A stretch of DNA of 64,000 nucleotides from Paenibacillus marchantiae (GTDB taxonomy: Bacteria > Bacillota > Bacilli > Paenibacillales > Paenibacillaceae): NCBI RefSeq assembly GCF_028771845.1, contig NZ_CP118270.1, positions 3,968,001 through 4,032,000 on the forward strand, written 5' to 3'. The translations under genes were made by a program, and so were the position numbers. Position 1 is the first letter of the stretch; the number at the start of each line of letters is the position of its first letter. A model generated the notes under the pieces. It made no database searches. It was not told the DNA's origin and saw only the letters and a list, made by a program, of their open reading frames with translations. Below, one piece after another: positions 53,386 to 62,072 of the stretch.

Positions 53386-53516
53386 GGGTAGTTTCCCTCG
53401 CTTATGTATGGTTTATAAACTGACTATAACACACTAAGTTACTTTATGTAAGTATTATTTTTGAATAAGACAAGATCTGCCTGCCATACGATAAAATAAA
53501 ACAGAAGAGGTGATTC

Positions 53517-53792
53517 ATGAAAACATTCATCACAAGGTACAGAGCTGGAAAGTCGCGAAATGAATTTCAGGTATACGTCATCGAATCTTCCACGCTAAAA
53601 CGTTTTTTGGTGGTGGAGATGGTATTGGGAACCATTGCCTACAATGTTGCGCTTTTTTGGTTTCATAATGCACTTCTTGCTGGCGTTGGTTCCTGGGCCG
53701 GAACGGAAAGTGTGAAGAGGCTGCCAGTCGTTTTCAGAAAAATAGCAGGTCGGCAGGAAGGTTCAGGGATCATGAGCACGTTCTTTACTTAA
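53517..53792 (+). CDS. hypothetical protein, 91 residues, one hydrophobic segment
   Basis: ATG 53517 follows AGAGGTG. N-terminal positively charged region (TRYRAGKSRNEFQVYVIE), a hydrophobic stretch (FLVVEMVLGTIAYNVALFWFHNALLAGVG) and a basic tail (VKRLPVVFRKIAGRQEG). I do not recognise a family. It could be a small membrane protein. Confidence 0.5.
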   Translation: MKTFITRYRAGKSRNEFQVYVIESSTLKRFLVVEMVLGTIAYNVALFWFHNALLAGVGSWAGTESVKRLPVVFRKIAGRQEGSGIMSTFFT

Positions 53793-53861
53793 GGAATAGA
53801 CGGCTTATGGGCCCCTGGCTCTCTTTTTCAATTGCAAGGGACACCGGACACGTTATTTTCT

Positions 53862-53930
53862 AAAATGCTCCAAAAACGTTACATATGGTCTAAACCCCGT
53901 TATAACGTGTCTGAGGTTCCTTAGCATTTT
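53862..53930. repeat. nested inverted repeat between hypothetical gene and tetR
   Basis: AAAATGCT (53862-53869) and AGCATTTT (53923-53930) enclose a second pair AACGTTA (53875-53881) and TAACGT (53903-53908). No T-run; not a clear terminator. Possible structured RNA or decayed element. Confidence 0.35.
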
Positions 53931-54046
53931 GCAGGCGCTTCTTCAACCTCTCATACACGTCTCATCTTTTTTTACACTCCATGTCTTCTGCTCCAACCCC
54001 GAACGAGGAGAGAGGAACGCCATTTTTATATAAGTCTGGCGGCCAG

Positions 54047-54661
54047 TCATCTCACCATTGTACCCCGCAAAAAAATTCCGACAATCTCCTTACCTAAATT
54101 TAAAGTGGAATCATGTTCTCTTAATGTATCTACCTTATTGCCGATGACCATCATTGTTGAGAAAGTTTGCGCGAGAAGCATGGAATTGTTGCTTCGAAGA
54201 AGGTTATTATCCATCGCATCTTTAAAATAATCAGCCAGCTCTACGTAAATTTTATTTTCCGCTGCTCTGATTTCCTCAATCTGTTTCTCACTCAAATATC
54301 TCTCCGCATCTTTGAGCAGAGTCTCAATCTCCGCATGAGGATTAGCTAACCTTGCTTCTGCCACATGTAGCAGTCCTGTTTCCAGATTGTCTGCTTCTCT
54401 TAATAATCGTGACGTAGCTTGGTGCACATGTTTAAACATGGTCGTAACCGCGATCTTAAAAAGTTCCGGTTTACTGGTGAAGTGATAATAAATGGATGGT
54501 TTAGACACATTGCAAGCTTTAGCGATTTGTTGGAGTGAAACAGGTTCGTACCCATGCTCCATAAAGAGTTTGGCGGCCGTTTGAAGAATTATTTCTTGTA
54601 CGGGTAAATCATCTTCTGCTTGTTTGGGTCTTCCTGGTAAGCGTTGTGAATCTGTATTCAT
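54047..54661 (-). CDS. TetR/AcrR family regulator
   Basis: 204 residues. HTH VQEIILQTAAKLFMEHGYEPVSLQQIAKACNVSKPSIYYHFTSKPELFKIAV, then a helical ligand domain. ATG 54661 has GGAGG nine bases before; the start 14 codons earlier lies upstream of this site. It is divergent from the alpha/beta hydrolase gene, whose promoter spacer carries a CCGG-centred palindrome, so it probably represses that gene and itself. Confidence 0.88.
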   Translation of the reverse strand: MNTDSQRLPGRPKQAEDDLPVQEIILQTAAKLFMEHGYEPVSLQQIAKACNVSKPSIYYHFTSKPELFKIAVTTMFKHVHQATSRLLREADNLETGLLHVAEARLANPHAEIETLLKDAERYLSEKQIEEIRAAENKIYVELADYFKDAMDNNLLRSNNSMLLAQTFSTMMVIGNKVDTLREHDSTLNLGKEIVGIFLRGTMVR

Positions 54662-54718
54662 TTCATCATTACCTCCGTGAATATTTAATGACAACTTATC
54701 CATTGAATAAGATTAGAC

Positions 54719-54747
54719 TTGTAATTTTACTTACCGGTAAATATAAT
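54719..54747 (+). promoter_or_regulatory. hydrolase promoter with TetR-type operator in the spacer
   Basis: TTGTAA (54719-54724), 17-base spacer, TATAAT (54742-54747). The spacer and -10 contain TTTACTTACCGGTAAATATAA (54726-54746 region; centre CCGG at 54734-54737), an imperfect palindrome. Binding there would block the polymerase. Confidence 0.65.
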
Positions 54748-54814
54748 TTACTAGAACTGAAGCTACAATTCAATGATAACCTAATCCAAAATAATATTGA
54801 AAGAGGTTTTAACT

Positions 54815-55585
54815 TTGGCAAAAACAGAGAAAAAAAACAAATGGACTAAAATATTGATATGGGGAGTTTCCCTCATTGTAATTGTAATCATTGGCTTATT
54901 GGTATACCTCAATTCGATAACCTACAGTCCTTCCAATCAAGCGGAACTCGCTTTTCAGAATGATAATCAGGTCAAAGTAACAGAGGTCAAAGACGGTTAT
55001 AAATTTGAGCCACAAACTGGGAAAGTAATTGAACCGAATATTATTTTTTATCCTGGAGGTTTAGTAGAACCGGAAAGCTACTCACCATTTGCCAGAGAAC
55101 TGGCTCAACGGGGGCATCGCGTATATATTGCGGAAATGCCACTGAATCTAGCCATTTTCGGTCAAAATAAAGCGGACTCCTTTCTTGAAGAACACCCAGA
55201 CGAATCATTTGTTATTGGGGGACACTCTTTAGGAGGTTCATTCGCAGCTAGATATGCTTCAGAACACAGTGAGAAGCTTGAGGGTGTATTTTTCTTGGCA
55301 TCTTATGCGGATAAGGGCGGATCCATAAAAGACACTGATTTATCTGTTTTGCAAATTACAGGTACAGCAGATGGAGTTCTCAATAAAGAAGCTTGGGAAA
55401 GTGCCAAAACCAATCTACCTGATGACACTTTGTATGTCAGTCTAGAAGGAGGAAACCATGGCCAATTTGGCTCCTATGGGAAGCAAAAAGGGGACAATGA
55501 TCCAGCGATTGAGGAAGAGCAGCAATTAAAACAGGTCGTTGATGCTGTAGAGGAATGGAGCACAGAACTGAATAGTAAACCTTAA
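54815..55585 (+). CDS. membrane-anchored alpha/beta hydrolase
   Basis: 256 residues. N-terminal anchor KILIWGVSLIVIVIIGLLVYL, then an alpha/beta hydrolase domain: NIIFYPGGLVEPESYSPFARELAQRGHRVYIAEMP, nucleophile elbow VIGGHSLGGSFAARYASEH (Ser), VLQITGTADGVLN (Asp) and GGNHGQFGSYG (His). This matches the Alpha/beta hydrolase family 5 type in Firmicutes; substrate unknown. TTG 54815 follows AAAGAGG by eight bases. Repressed probably by the divergent TetR protein. Confidence 0.85.
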   Translation: MAKTEKKNKWTKILIWGVSLIVIVIIGLLVYLNSITYSPSNQAELAFQNDNQVKVTEVKDGYKFEPQTGKVIEPNIIFYPGGLVEPESYSPFARELAQRGHRVYIAEMPLNLAIFGQNKADSFLEEHPDESFVIGGHSLGGSFAARYASEHSEKLEGVFFLASYADKGGSIKDTDLSVLQITGTADGVLNKEAWESAKTNLPDDTLYVSLEGGNHGQFGSYGKQKGDNDPAIEEEQQLKQVVDAVEEWSTELNSKP

Positions 55586-55671
55586 ATCTGCTATGAATCG
55601 AACTTAACCTTTACATCAATGTGGTTGAGCTGATCCCTTATCTATTCGATTTGGAGAACGATTAAATGTGG

Positions 55672-55729
55672 TAGATACAACTAACAGGACGGGCCCCGAA
55701 ATCGGGCCCCGTCCTGTTAGTTGTATCTA
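55672..55729. repeat. 28-bp near-perfect inverted repeat with two-base loop
   Basis: Left arm 55672-55699 (starts TAGATACAACTAACAGGAC, ends GCCCCGA) pairs with 55702-55729 in 27 of 28 positions. It lies between convergent genes but lacks a T run on either side; the GC-rich part is in the centre. It may be a bidirectional terminator or a small mobile-element remnant. Confidence 0.65.
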
Positions 55730-55793
55730 TCATTTACATACGATAGTCATATGAGAGTGGAATGAATACCTTTTGTCATCAGATTTTTACTGT

Positions 55794-56570
55794 TTATTTA
55801 GCGCGTTCAAGGTACTGTTCAAGTGTAAGGTTCTGGCTCGTAATTTCCCCCGCAATATACACGCCAACATAACGCACATGCCATGGCTCATAAGAGTAGC
55901 CTGTCAGTTTCTCCTGATCTTTGCCATAACGAATGATAAAACCGTATTTATGTGCATTGGCTTTCAGCCATTTGCCTTCCTTGGTGTTTCCAAAGCTTTG
56001 TTGCAAATCATATCCCGCTGATGCACTGGAGATATCCATCGCAAGACCCGTCTGATGTTCACTTTGTCCAGGACGAGCACTGGTTTTATTCGCAACGGCT
56101 TCGCCTTTGATACTTGCATTACGGTCAAAAATGGATTTTTGGGTAGCATAAGAGCGATAACCGGACACGGCTTTGATATCAATGCCGTCTTTTTTTGCTG
56201 CTGCGAACAAGTTCTCAATTGCGGTAGCGGCTACTTTACGCATTTGCTTTTTCGGACTGGAGCCGGAGAAGCTAAATGGGATGTTAGGAACAACCAGATC
56301 CTGAGGGGCATAGGTTGAAGGCAAGTTTCTCTTTTTATTCACTAGCACAACCGTGCTTGATAGATTCGTTACCGTTGCCAGGCCACTGCTGCTCGTTTTG
56401 ATTGTGCGTCCAGGTGCATTATCGTGCAGGAATTGAGTGAAGCTGGAGCTGGCAGCAGATGCGACCGGATTCAGTTCCTTAGTGAAGGGCAGCGTTGTGA
56501 ATGCTGAGCCTGCTACGACAGAACCTATAAGTATCGTGGATACGATGGATTTACGTGTAAAAGATTTCAT
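55794..56570 (-). CDS. M15 family D,D-carboxypeptidase, VanY-like, secreted
   Basis: 258 residues. Signal peptide (MKSFTRKSIVSTILIGSVVAGSAF... ASA, cleavage near 40), a short linker, then the VanY domain: VSGYRSYATQKSIFDRNA, SARPGQSEHQTGLAMDIS (Zn His and Asp) and YEPWHVRYVG (catalytic Glu, Zn His). It trims D-Ala from peptidoglycan stem peptides outside the cell. No vanA/H/X genes occur nearby, so a housekeeping wall role rather than glycopeptide resistance is likely. Confidence 0.9.
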   Translation of the reverse strand: MKSFTRKSIVSTILIGSVVAGSAFTTLPFTKELNPVASAASSSFTQFLHDNAPGRTIKTSSSGLATVTNLSSTVVLVNKKRNLPSTYAPQDLVVPNIPFSFSGSSPKKQMRKVAATAIENLFAAAKKDGIDIKAVSGYRSYATQKSIFDRNASIKGEAVANKTSARPGQSEHQTGLAMDISSASAGYDLQQSFGNTKEGKWLKANAHKYGFIIRYGKDQEKLTGYSYEPWHVRYVGVYIAGEITSQNLTLEQYLERAK

Positions 56571-56725
56571 GATGTGTGTTCCTCCTCGGGTTATATCAAT
56601 CTCGTTCTTTGGTATATACCGAGTATACTAGAGGATTATATCCATAGGTTCTCCAATTGTTTCCGAGTTGTAAACAAAGTTTGCGAGATTCATAGCTTTT
56701 AATTGTCTGACGAGAAAAAGAGCAT

Positions 56726-56759
56726 ACAAAAAGACTCTGCACCTTTTGTGCAAAGTCTT
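56726..56759 (-). terminator. terminator after the HesB-like gene
   Basis: AAGACTCTGCAC (56731-56742) and GTGCAAAGTCTT (56748-56759) form a stem with one mismatch. Read on the minus strand it ends in a five-T run. Confidence 0.75.
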
Positions 56760-56816
56760 TCTGTATACATAGATAGGCGAATCAAATGCTCATTATTTCA
56801 GCCACAAACTTTTGAA

Positions 56817-57179
56817 TTACAGCTCGCATGAAACAGAATTGCCGGAGCTTCCAGCAGCCACAGCGCGAGCATCCCGAACACGGACATTGCTGCTGAGTAC
56901 ACCGGAATCACTGCTTAGTTTGAAGGAAGGATAGTTGAGTTCCGTGTCCAGCTTCATGTGCTGCTCCAGGTTTAACTGTTGTTTCGGATCGACATAGAAT
57001 GGCACCAGATTGGTTTCAATTTGTACATCTAGAGCTTCGGGTTCATCCACGATAAGTATGGCGATAATTCCGTTACAGCCACAACCTTCCATGTCATAGA
57101 TCACTTTGAAATAACCGGGCTGATCATTCAGGCTTTCAGTTAATCGCGCAGCAGCCAAATCTGTAATTTGAATATGCAT
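56817..57179 (-). CDS. HesB/IscA-like iron-sulfur family protein (YneR/YqkB type)
   Basis: 120 residues. Matches the Fe-S biosynthesis (HesB-like) fold: MHIQITDLAAARLTESL, YFKVIYDMEGCGCNGIIAILIVDEP and FYVDPKQQLNLEQHMKLDTELNYPSFKLSSDSGVLSSNVRVRD. It lacks the Cys-x-Cys C-terminal pair of IscA; the GCGCNG in the middle and the terminal Cys are different, as in YqkB-type proteins. ATG 57179 follows AAGGAGTG; upstream in-frame starts have none. Confidence 0.85.
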   Translation of the reverse strand: MHIQITDLAAARLTESLNDQPGYFKVIYDMEGCGCNGIIAILIVDEPEALDVQIETNLVPFYVDPKQQLNLEQHMKLDTELNYPSFKLSSDSGVLSSNVRVRDARAVAAGSSGNSVSCEL

Positions 57180-57286
57180 ATCGCTACACTCCTTTATATG
57201 TTGGCACGATTGTAATGGTAGATGGATTAATTCAACTTCTAATGTCATTATACCACTTTGGCAAAAATCAAAGCATGTATTTTCTT

Positions 57287-57298
57287 GACTGATCAGTC
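57287..57298. promoter_or_regulatory. perfect palindrome in a TTGACT promoter
   Basis: GACTGATCAGTC lies over the -35 box TTGACT (57285-57290), with CATAAT at 57306-57311. It resembles TetR-family operators and shares ACTGATC with the site at 26942. Confidence 0.5.
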
Positions 57299-57309
57299 TG
57301 GAAGCCATA

Positions 57310-57909
57310 ATGATTCCGTTCATCAAGGAAGCGTTATGGAGCGGCGTTAAACGATTCGTCTTGCTTGGCAGTGCTTCCGTTGATGAAGACGGACCTATAT
57401 TTGGCAAAGTACATCAAAGCTTGAAGGAGCTTGCTCCTGAGTGGACTGTACTACAGCCTTCCTATTTTATGGAGAACTTTACAGAGGGACCGCATCGGGA
57501 GACGATGAAGCAGTTGGGTAAAATCTACAGTGCTGCTGGTGATGGTAAAATTGGTTTTGTCAGCGCAGATGACATCGCAGCAGTTGCCTTCTTTGCTCTG
57601 ACAGATGTTGTCCCCCATAATACAGCTCATATCATTACGGGGCCAGAGACATTGTCTTATGGGCAAGTTGCGGACATCATTAGTCGTTTATTGGATCAGC
57701 GTATTCAGCATGAATCATTGTCGGATGCAGAACTGAGAAATAGCCTGATTCAGGCGGGAATGTCAGAAGATTACGCCACGGCTCTGGCAGGGCTGGATGT
57801 ATTCATCCGTGAGGAAGGAAGAGAAGATCAAACGACGGAGACGGTATTGAAAGTCACAGGGCAAAGCCCGGTTTCTCTGGAGCAATTTATTAGGCAGCAT
57901 ATGCATTAA
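57310..57909 (+). pseudogene. NmrA-type NAD(P)-binding protein lacking its N-terminal third
   Basis: The 199-codon ORF begins at KEALWSGVKRFVLLGSASVDEDGP and continues through WTVLQPSYFMENF, KIGFVSADDIAAVAFFALTD and YGQVADIISRLLDQRIQHESLSD to the end, as in azoreductase/NmrA-like proteins of ~285 residues. About 85 N-terminal residues, including the Gly-rich Rossmann motif, are missing and not found in any frame upstream. The ATG at 57310 lies within a predicted -10 box and has no ribosome site. A deletion joined a foreign promoter to the 3' part; it is probably not functional. Confidence 0.7.
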
Positions 57910-57968
57910 GGGAAATGATATAAGAATTATTATAAAAATATTGGAAGCAAATTCTGCTGAATAACAAG

Positions 57969-57997
57969 AAGACGGTGCCGGAACGCCCGTCTTTTTT
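57969..57997 (+). terminator. terminator after the truncated NmrA-type gene
   Basis: AGACGG (57970-57975) pairs with CCGTCT (57987-57992), then a T run. Confidence 0.7.
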
Positions 57998-58109
57998 GCT
58001 GATTGTTCAACCTTTAACAATACCCCAATCCAGCATGGTGATTATACGTGTACGCTTTTGGGGAAATAGATGAGAATGAATGTTTGATAAAAAGGAGAGA
58101 AGAGAACGG

Positions 58110-59153
58110 ATGATTCAGTTCGAAAATGTATCCAAGCAATACCCTGATGGAACCCATGCTCTGCGTCAGGTTAATCTCAACATTAACAAGGGAGAGCTGT
58201 TCGTCATGATTGGTCCGAGCGGTTGCGGCAAAACCACAATGCTCAAAATGATCAATCGTCTGATCGAGCGGACAGATGGGACCGTACGAATTAATGAACG
58301 ACCTATCGATGAATATAACATTCATGAATTGCGGTGGAATATCGGATATGTGCTACAACAGATTGCGTTGTTCCCACATATGACGATTGCCGAAAATATT
58401 GCGGTTGTTCCTGAACTCCGAAAGTGGAAGTCAGAGCAAATCAAGGATCGCGTACATACTTTGCTGGACATGGTCGGACTGAAAGGTACCACATACAGTG
58501 ATCGCAAGCCTGCTGAGCTATCTGGTGGACAACAACAGAGAATCGGTGTATTGCGCGCACTCGCTGCCGATCCCGAAATTGTACTGATGGATGAACCGTT
58601 CAGTGCACTTGACCCGATGAGCCGCGAGAAATTGCAAGACGATATTCTGGATATTCAGCGTCAGATGAAGAAGACGATTGTATTTGTTACCCATGATATT
58701 CAGGAAGCGATGAAGCTGGGTGATCGTATCTGCATCATGAAGGATGGGCAAGTGTTACAGGTAGGCACCCCGGAAGAACTAATCCAGCAGTCAGCGAATG
58801 AATTTGTACGTGACTTTGTTGGCGGTTCTGGTTCGGATAGGAGTTCACAGCCTGTATCTGATGGGGACGACCCAATGTATGAATTAAGAGCGGGCTCCGG
58901 CGAACAAGAACGACTGACTTCAATATTTGATCTTGAATCGATCATGTCCCCGCTCTCACCCGGGCATGTGCCGAAGTCAGCCAAAACGGCTGTTCCCGTA
59001 TCGATTACGCTGCCGGATTTTGTGGAAATCATGGCTTCTCATGATCATTTACTGGTCGAGAAAGACCACCAGATTATAGGACAGGTGAGTCGAGCCGATC
59101 TGATCCGGTACTGGTCCGGACAGTTGCAGGAACGGGGTGAAGCACATGAGTAG
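58110..59153 (+). CDS. Opu-type ABC transporter ATPase (glycine betaine/choline/ergothioneine class)
   Basis: 347 residues. Walker [11 protein letters not shown]-loop [13 protein letters not shown], signature [16 protein letters not shown], Walker [13 protein letters not shown], switch His in FVTHD, and [18 protein letters not shown] typical of OpuCA. After the ATPase (~240) a degenerate CBS-like region follows ([25 protein letters not shown]). ATG 58110 is the best placed start after AAAGGAG, though spacing is long. It overlaps the permease gene by eight bases. Confidence 0.87.
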   Translation: MIQFENVSKQYPDGTHALRQVNLNINKGELFVMIGPSGCGKTTMLKMINRLIERTDGTVRINERPIDEYNIHELRWNIGYVLQQIALFPHMTIAENIAVVPELRKWKSEQIKDRVHTLLDMVGLKGTTYSDRKPAELSGGQQQRIGVLRALAADPEIVLMDEPFSALDPMSREKLQDDILDIQRQMKKTIVFVTHDIQEAMKLGDRICIMKDGQVLQVGTPEELIQQSANEFVRDFVGGSGSDRSSQPVSDGDDPMYELRAGSGEQERLTSIFDLESIMSPLSPGHVPKSAKTAVPVSITLPDFVEIMASHDHLLVEKDHQIIGQVSRADLIRYWSGQLQERGEAHE

Positions 59154-60660
59154 ATTTACGGAAGTGTTCAGCGAGCGGAAAGGACAGTTGTTGTCTGCCC
59201 TCCTTGAGCATATTCAGATCTCATTTATCGCATTGTTCTTTGCCGTTCTGATCGCTATCCCGCTTGGCATTTATCTGACACGCAAGCCAAGAGTGGCTGA
59301 GCCGATTATTGGGGTAACAGCCGTACTGCAAACGATCCCGTCTCTGGCCCTACTGGGATTGCTCATTCCTTTATTCGGCATCGGTACATTTCCTGCGATT
59401 ATTGCCCTTGTAGTGTATGCCCTGCTTCCGGTACTCCGCAACACGTATACGGGTATATCGGAAGTCGATCCTTCCATGGTCGAGGCAGCGAATGCGATGG
59501 GCATGAACAGTCGTCAACGTCTCACCAAAGTGGAGCTGCCACTCGCGATGCCTGTCATTATGGCAGGCATTCGTACCGCAATGGTTCTGATTGTAGGTAC
59601 AGCAACGCTTGCAGCCCTGATTGGTGCAGGGGGTCTGGGTGAACTCATTTTGCTAGGTATTGATCGAAATGATACGGCATTGATTATTCTGGGGGCCATC
59701 CCAGCCGCATTGCTTGCCATTTTGTTTGATGTGCTGCTCCGCCAGTTCCAACGTTTATCATTCAAGAAAACGCTGGTCACTCTCGGAACACTCGCTCTGG
59801 TGGCCGTTCTGGTAATTACAATTCCTTGGCTCTCCCGTGGAGGGCAAAAAGATCTGATTATTGCTGGCAAGCTGGGTGCCGAACCAGAGATTCTGATTAA
59901 TATGTACAAATTGCTCATTGAAAAAGATACCGATCTCAAGGTTGAATTGAAACCAGGAATGGGGAAAACCACATTTCTGTTCAATGCACTGAAATCAGGT
60001 GATATTGATATTTATCCGGAATTTACGGGTACCGCCATATCGGAATTTATGAAGGAAACCGCAGTTAGCACTGATCGTAAAGAAGTTTATGAACAGGCAA
60101 GAGACGGGATGTTGAGCCAATTCGATATGGTTCTTCTGAACCCGATGGATTACAACAATACGTATACGTTGGCTGTGCCTCAGAAGGTTGCGGATCAGTA
60201 TAATCTGAAGACGATATCAGATCTCAAGTCGGTACAGCAGCAGATCAAGGCAGGATTCACACTGGAATTCTCTGATCGGGAAGACGGATATGTTGGTATT
60301 CAGAAGAAGTATGGCATCAAATTCCCGAACGTGGCCACAATGGAACCGAAACTGCGTTATGCAGCCGTACAGCGTGGAGATATCAATTTGCTGGATGCTT
60401 ACTCCACAGACAGTGAACTGAGACAGTATAAACTCGTTGTGTTGGAGGATGATCAGGAATTGTTCCCGCCATATCAGGGGGCGCCGATGCTCCGCAAAGA
60501 AACGGCAGACCAATATCCGCAGCTTGTGGAGGTACTGAATCAACTTGCAGGTCGGATCAAGGACGATGAGATGCGTCAAATGAATTACGAAGTGAACGTT
60601 AATGGAGCGATTCCAGAGCAAGTGGCAACGGATTATCTGCAAAAAGCAGGGTTACTGTAG
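59146..60660 (+). CDS. fused ABC permease/substrate-binding protein, OpuCB-OpuCC or EgtUBC type
   Basis: 504 residues. Residues ~1-215 are the permease (six membrane segments; [36 protein letters not shown] is the EAA loop). After a membrane anchor (~205-225) an extracytoplasmic binding domain begins ([22 protein letters not shown]). It includes [33 protein letters not shown] and [35 protein letters not shown]. The last two are like the EgtU ergothioneine transporter of streptococci as well as OpuCC-type osmolyte binders; reading alone cannot decide. The flavin disulfide reductase downstream fits a thiol substrate. Confidence 0.85.
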   Translation: MSRFTEVFSERKGQLLSALLEHIQISFIALFFAVLIAIPLGIYLTRKPRVAEPIIGVTAVLQTIPSLALLGLLIPLFGIGTFPAIIALVVYALLPVLRNTYTGISEVDPSMVEAANAMGMNSRQRLTKVELPLAMPVIMAGIRTAMVLIVGTATLAALIGAGGLGELILLGIDRNDTALIILGAIPAALLAILFDVLLRQFQRLSFKKTLVTLGTLALVAVLVITIPWLSRGGQKDLIIAGKLGAEPEILINMYKLLIEKDTDLKVELKPGMGKTTFLFNALKSGDIDIYPEFTGTAISEFMKETAVSTDRKEVYEQARDGMLSQFDMVLLNPMDYNNTYTLAVPQKVADQYNLKTISDLKSVQQQIKAGFTLEFSDREDGYVGIQKKYGIKFPNVATMEPKLRYAAVQRGDINLLDAYSTDSELRQYKLVVLEDDQELFPPYQGAPMLRKETADQYPQLVEVLNQLAGRIKDDEMRQMNYEVNVNGAIPEQVATDYLQKAGLL

Positions 60661-60699
60661 CTTGATATTTACGGTTATACATGAAGAGGAGGAACTAAC

Positions 60700-62043
60700 A
60701 TGACACAAACTTATGATCTGATCGCGATTGGAACCGGGAGCGCTGCAAGCTCTGTTATATCCCGCTGCGCCGAAGCCGGATGGAAAATTGCCGTGATTGA
60801 TGAACGAGAGTTTGGCGGAACCTGTGCATTAAGGGGCTGTGATCCCAAGAAAGTACTTGCAGGAGCGGCTGAACTGATCGACTGGAATGAACGAATGAAG
60901 GGCAAAGGAGTGGAAGGTAACGCTTCTATTCAGTGGTCGGAACTTATGGCGTTCAAGCGAACATTTACGGAGAGTATTCCGAGAGCAAGTGAGGATAAGT
61001 TCAAGCAGGCCGGGATGCATACGTTCCATGGCAAGGCTTCTTTTGTCGACGAAGATCATATTCGTGTAGGGGACGAAGTACTGCGGGGGAAACATATTCT
61101 CATCGCAACAGGAGCGCGTCCAGCACCACTTTCTATTGATGGTGTAGAGCATCTGAAATACAGCGATGATTTTCTTGATCTGGAACAGCTGCCAGATAAA
61201 TTGGTTCTGGTAGGTGGAGGTTACATTGCTTTTGAATTTGCACATATTGCGGCCAGAGCTGGTACGGAAGTCCATATTATTCATCGAGGTGAACAGCCGC
61301 TGGAACAGTTTGATTCGGAACTGGTGGACATGCTGCTGCAAAAATCCGAAGAAGTAGGCATTCATGTACACTTGAATGCGGAAGTGAAGGCAATTCGTCA
61401 GCAGGGAAACACATATGTGGTCAGTGGAACCCGCAATGGGGCTGATCATCAATGGCAATGTGGACTTGTCGTTCACGGAGCAGGGCGTATTCCGAATGTA
61501 GAGGGGCTTGAACTGGAGAAGGGAAATGTCAGCTATACGAAAAAAGGCATCTCCGTTAATGAGTACTTGCAGAGCGAAAGCAATCCAAGAGTCTACGCGG
61601 CCGGCGATGTTACCGCAACGGAAGGACTTCCGTTGACTCCGCTCGCAGGCCAGGAATCACGCGCAGTATCCTTGAATCTGCTTGAAGGCAATCATAACAA
61701 ACCTAATTATAAAGTAATGCCCTCCATTGTATTTACCGTGCCATCCCTGGGTTCTGTTGGCCTTGATGTCGAGCAGGCCAAGAAAGAGGGCTATGAGGTG
61801 AAGGTAAATGACATGTCGAAATGGTATACTTATAAACGTACGAATGAAAAATTTGCCATGGCCAAAGTTGTAGTCGACAAGGCAACAGGACGCATCCTGG
61901 GTGCCCATGTATTGGGTGGCAAAACAGAAGAACTGATTAACCTGTTCGCCATGGCAATTCAGTTCGATTTGACGACCGATCAGTTAAACACCATGAATTT
62001 TGCATATCCTACAGCCGCATCGGATATGGGCTCTTTATTTTAA
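60700..62043 (+). CDS. FAD/NAD(P)-dependent disulfide reductase-like protein, His-Glu dyad missing
   Basis: 447 residues of the glutathione reductase/lipoamide dehydrogenase family: FAD site AIGTGSAASSV, redox pair GGTCALRGCDPKK (Cys-x4-Cys), GARPAP, NAD(P) site LVLVGGGYIAFEFAHIAARAGTEVHII and VYAAGDVTAT. The C-terminal interface normally has a catalytic His-Pro-Thr with Glu; here it is FAYPTAASDMG, Tyr replacing His and no Glu. So the thiol-disulfide chemistry must differ or use another base. Start ATG 60700 behind AGAGGAGG, 39 bases after the transporter, likely the same operon. Confidence 0.82.
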   Translation: MTQTYDLIAIGTGSAASSVISRCAEAGWKIAVIDEREFGGTCALRGCDPKKVLAGAAELIDWNERMKGKGVEGNASIQWSELMAFKRTFTESIPRASEDKFKQAGMHTFHGKASFVDEDHIRVGDEVLRGKHILIATGARPAPLSIDGVEHLKYSDDFLDLEQLPDKLVLVGGGYIAFEFAHIAARAGTEVHIIHRGEQPLEQFDSELVDMLLQKSEEVGIHVHLNAEVKAIRQQGNTYVVSGTRNGADHQWQCGLVVHGAGRIPNVEGLELEKGNVSYTKKGISVNEYLQSESNPRVYAAGDVTATEGLPLTPLAGQESRAVSLNLLEGNHNKPNYKVMPSIVFTVPSLGSVGLDVEQAKKEGYEVKVNDMSKWYTYKRTNEKFAMAKVVVDKATGRILGAHVLGGKTEELINLFAMAIQFDLTTDQLNTMNFAYPTAASDMGSLF

Positions 62044-62072
62044 TGTGATGGTGTGAAAGGAAGGGAAGAATC

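Noticed and set aside
55672..55729. Extra copy of the GATACAA/TTGTATC operator
   Set aside because: The half-sites are at the outer ends of a 58-base hairpin, not 15 bases apart, and no promoter lies there.
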